Of a stretch of DNA of 64,000 nucleotides, positions 62,471 to 64,000 are shown piece after piece (positions within the stretch are counted from its first letter, which is position 1; each line of letters begins with the position of its first letter). A program made the position numbers and the translations under genes. The notes under the pieces were generated by a model. It was given only the letters and a program-made list of their open reading frames with translations. It made no database searches and was not told where the DNA came from. Source of the stretch: Gossypium raimondii (lineage: Eukaryota; Streptophyta; Magnoliopsida; Malvales; Malvaceae); assembly GCF_025698545.1 (NCBI RefSeq), contig NC_068572.1, positions 4,526,001-4,590,000 on the forward strand, in the 5' to 3' direction.

Positions 62471-63250
62471 ATTTTGTTCATATGTATATTGTTATTTTTA
62501 ATATTGTATTTAAAATAATTTTATGGTTATACAAATTTTAATACATTAATTTTAAAATATTCATATAATTGGTTTTCCAAACACACTACTGTTAACTGCA
62601 TCAAATATCCCGAAAATATGATTTTCATTTTGAATTGAAAATATTTTAATTACATTGGTTTAATGTTATATTAATAAGTTTTGTTAAAATCGTATTAACT
62701 ATTAAATGAGACATAAAATTTTATATGACTAATTTAAAATAAAATTTTAAAATAAATATTATAAAAAATAGATATTATAAAATATTGATTTTGAGATTTT
62801 CGAGAATTTAAAAACCTCTCACTCTCTCTCTATTTTAATGTATTTTTAGTATTTAGTTTTAAATGTTCTACGACAACATTTTATCTTTTTTTCTTAAATT
62901 TCATTTAAAATTAACAATTTTAATAATAAAATAATTTAATTGGCATAATATCGATAATTTTAGAATATAATTAGAATAATTTAAAGTTTGGGGACTAATT
63001 TAAAGTTAAGATTATAGTTTGAGATTTCTGAAGCAATTAATCCAAATTCAATAAGTAATCACAAAGAAAATACGAATAGAGACCAATACTATTGCATACA
63101 TTGAAAGCAAAATTTCCATAAAAAAACCCAAAAAGCAGACCCAATCCAAATTTCAATGAAGCTCACCATTAAACAGTAACACAAGGAAGAAGAAGATAAT
63201 GGTATCGAACACTCACGAGCACAAGCCGACTCCAAAAAGCTCAAGCATAT
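62471..63250. other. AT-rich intergenic stretch
   Basis: No gene. The right end, from about 63,090, is probably the 3'-UTR of the bZIP gene. Confidence 0.5.
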
Positions 63251-63251
63251 A

Positions 63252-63680
63252 TCATCGGCTAACACCATAATTAGCTTCGGGAACTGCCACCACCAACGGC
63301 TTCAACAAAGGATCATCTGGGATTTCCGGTATTTCAACCGCATGCCCATTTACTTCTTCCACAATGTGCAGCACGGAGTTCAGTGACCGCAATCTCTCCG
63401 TTAATCCCATAGCTTCAGCTCTCAACAGGTTATTGGCAGATTCCATCTCGATGTAGCGTTGGGTCGAGGCGTTGATCTCTTTAGATAACCGGCTATTCTC
63501 TTTCTGCAACAAACTCACTTCGTTACCCAAATCTTCCATCAGCTTCCGTTTCTTCATACGCGACCGCCTTGCCGACTCACGGTTCGACAGCATCCTCTTC
63601 CTTTTCCTCTCGTCGATGTTTGCATTCCTCGGGTCGGACTCGGATCCGGAACTCGCTGGCCTTTGCACAGAAGCAGCCAT
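63252..63680 (-). CDS. bZIP53: Group S1 bZIP transcription factor, bZIP53-like
   Basis: Intronless, 142 residues, from the first ATG (63,680); the upstream in-frame codons have no ATG. SGSESDPRNANIDERKRKRM leads into the basic region NRESARRSRMKKRK, with the invariant N-x7-R, followed by a leucine zipper of heptads (LLQKENSRL, YIEMESANNLLRAEA, LTERLRSLNSVLHIVEE). The C-terminus EIPEIPDDP matches the bZIP53 type rather than bZIP11 or bZIP44. S1 bZIPs heterodimerise with group C bZIPs, bind ACGT/actcat elements and drive low-energy, amino-acid and seed-maturation genes in the nucleus. It lacks introns, as is usual for group S. The leader carries the sucrose-control uORF, an independent mark of the S1 group. 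Confidence 0.93.
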   Translation of the reverse strand: MAASVQRPASSGSESDPRNANIDERKRKRMLSNRESARRSRMKKRKLMEDLGNEVSLLQKENSRLSKEINASTQRYIEMESANNLLRAEAMGLTERLRSLNSVLHIVEEVNGHAVEIPEIPDDPLLKPLVVAVPEANYGVSR

Positions 63681-63790
63681 CACAGAAAAAAAAACTGGGT
63701 TTCTAACTAATTTGTTGTTTTTAAAACCAGGAAATTTTAACAAGAATTAATAAAACAAATTCTGAAAACGAAGAAAGGGTCTGATCTAGT

Positions 63791-63874
63791 TCATGAGAAA
63801 ACATAGAACCAATAAAGGAAAACGACTGAAAACGAGTGAAGAGCACGGATTCGAGGCATGAGGACTGATCTCAT
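63791..63874 (-). promoter_or_regulatory. Conserved sucrose-control uORF (SC-uORF) of the bZIP gene
   Basis: A 27-codon reading frame in the bZIP leader, starting ATGAGATCAGTCCTC at 63,874 and ending TGA at 63,791-63,793, 110 nt before the main ATG. The peptide begins MRSVLMPRIRALH and ends SFSVVFLYWFYVFS, the deeply conserved C-terminal core of the sucrose-control peptide of plant S1 bZIPs (family knowledge: high sucrose stalls ribosomes on this peptide and lowers main-ORF translation). A second in-frame ATG at codon 6 could give a 22-residue form. Too short for ordinary gene finders. Confidence 0.93.
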
Positions 63875-64000
63875 AAAAAATCTAATATCATCGGGTACCA
63901 AAATCAACAACAAAGAAACCTAAAATACCCAAGATTTAAAACCAGTTCTATAGATAAAGAAAATGACGAAAACTTGGCTGGTCGAATAGAGGACCAAATG

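Overview
This is a plant nuclear window, most probably from cotton (Gossypium) or a close Malvaceae relative. The basis is the AT-rich background, plant-only gene families, GT-AG introns, long LTR remnants that begin TGTAACAC, a plastid-derived insertion and abundant MITEs. The species call is recognition, not a database match.

Layout. 0-12 kb is repeat country: two MITEs, then a stack of solo LTRs at 3,758-10,874 in which one element sits inside another inside another, each with its own short target duplication. 12.5-14.4 kb holds an intact ARF1 small GTPase gene (+). 14.96-18.42 kb holds a complete three-exon gibberellin 2-oxidase gene (-), convergent with ARF1. 18.5-31.9 kb is again repeat-rich: a Tourist-like MITE, an LTR-like block, RNase H-like fragments, a 3.5 kb solo LTR and a dead kiwellin gene. 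31.9-32.6 kb is a piece of plastid inverted-repeat DNA in the nucleus, made of two fragments in the wrong order. It abuts a minisatellite whose units lie on both sides of a decayed plant-mobile-domain (PMD) gene (32.6-36.9 kb).

The right half is gene-richer. A CYP21-type membrane-anchored cyclophilin-like gene (+, 37.98-40.52 kb) is followed by two intact, nearly identical copies of the DEAD-box helicase RH24. They are arranged head to head as an inverted duplication (42.18-45.51 kb, -; 52.96-56.35 kb, +). The 7.4 kb between them contains a long-TIR MITE, a Mutator-type element with a 9-bp target duplication that was itself split by a solo LTR, another MITE, and a secreted PMEI-domain gene (-). 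Beyond lie a single-exon six-span membrane protein (+, 58.24 kb), a relative of the hAT-like MITE, a LINE fragment, and a group-S1 bZIP gene (-, 63.25-63.68 kb). The bZIP leader carries the conserved sucrose-control uORF.

The genes do not form a pathway. ARF1 works in vesicle coating, GA2ox in gibberellin inactivation, the cyclophilin probably in the Golgi, RH24 in RNA metabolism and the bZIP in sugar/energy signalling. The most notable observations are the inverted RH24 pair with conserved bodies and unrelated promoters, the PMD-linked array whose unit includes the last codons of the PMD reading frame, the scrambled plastid insertion at the edge of that array, and the SC-uORF.
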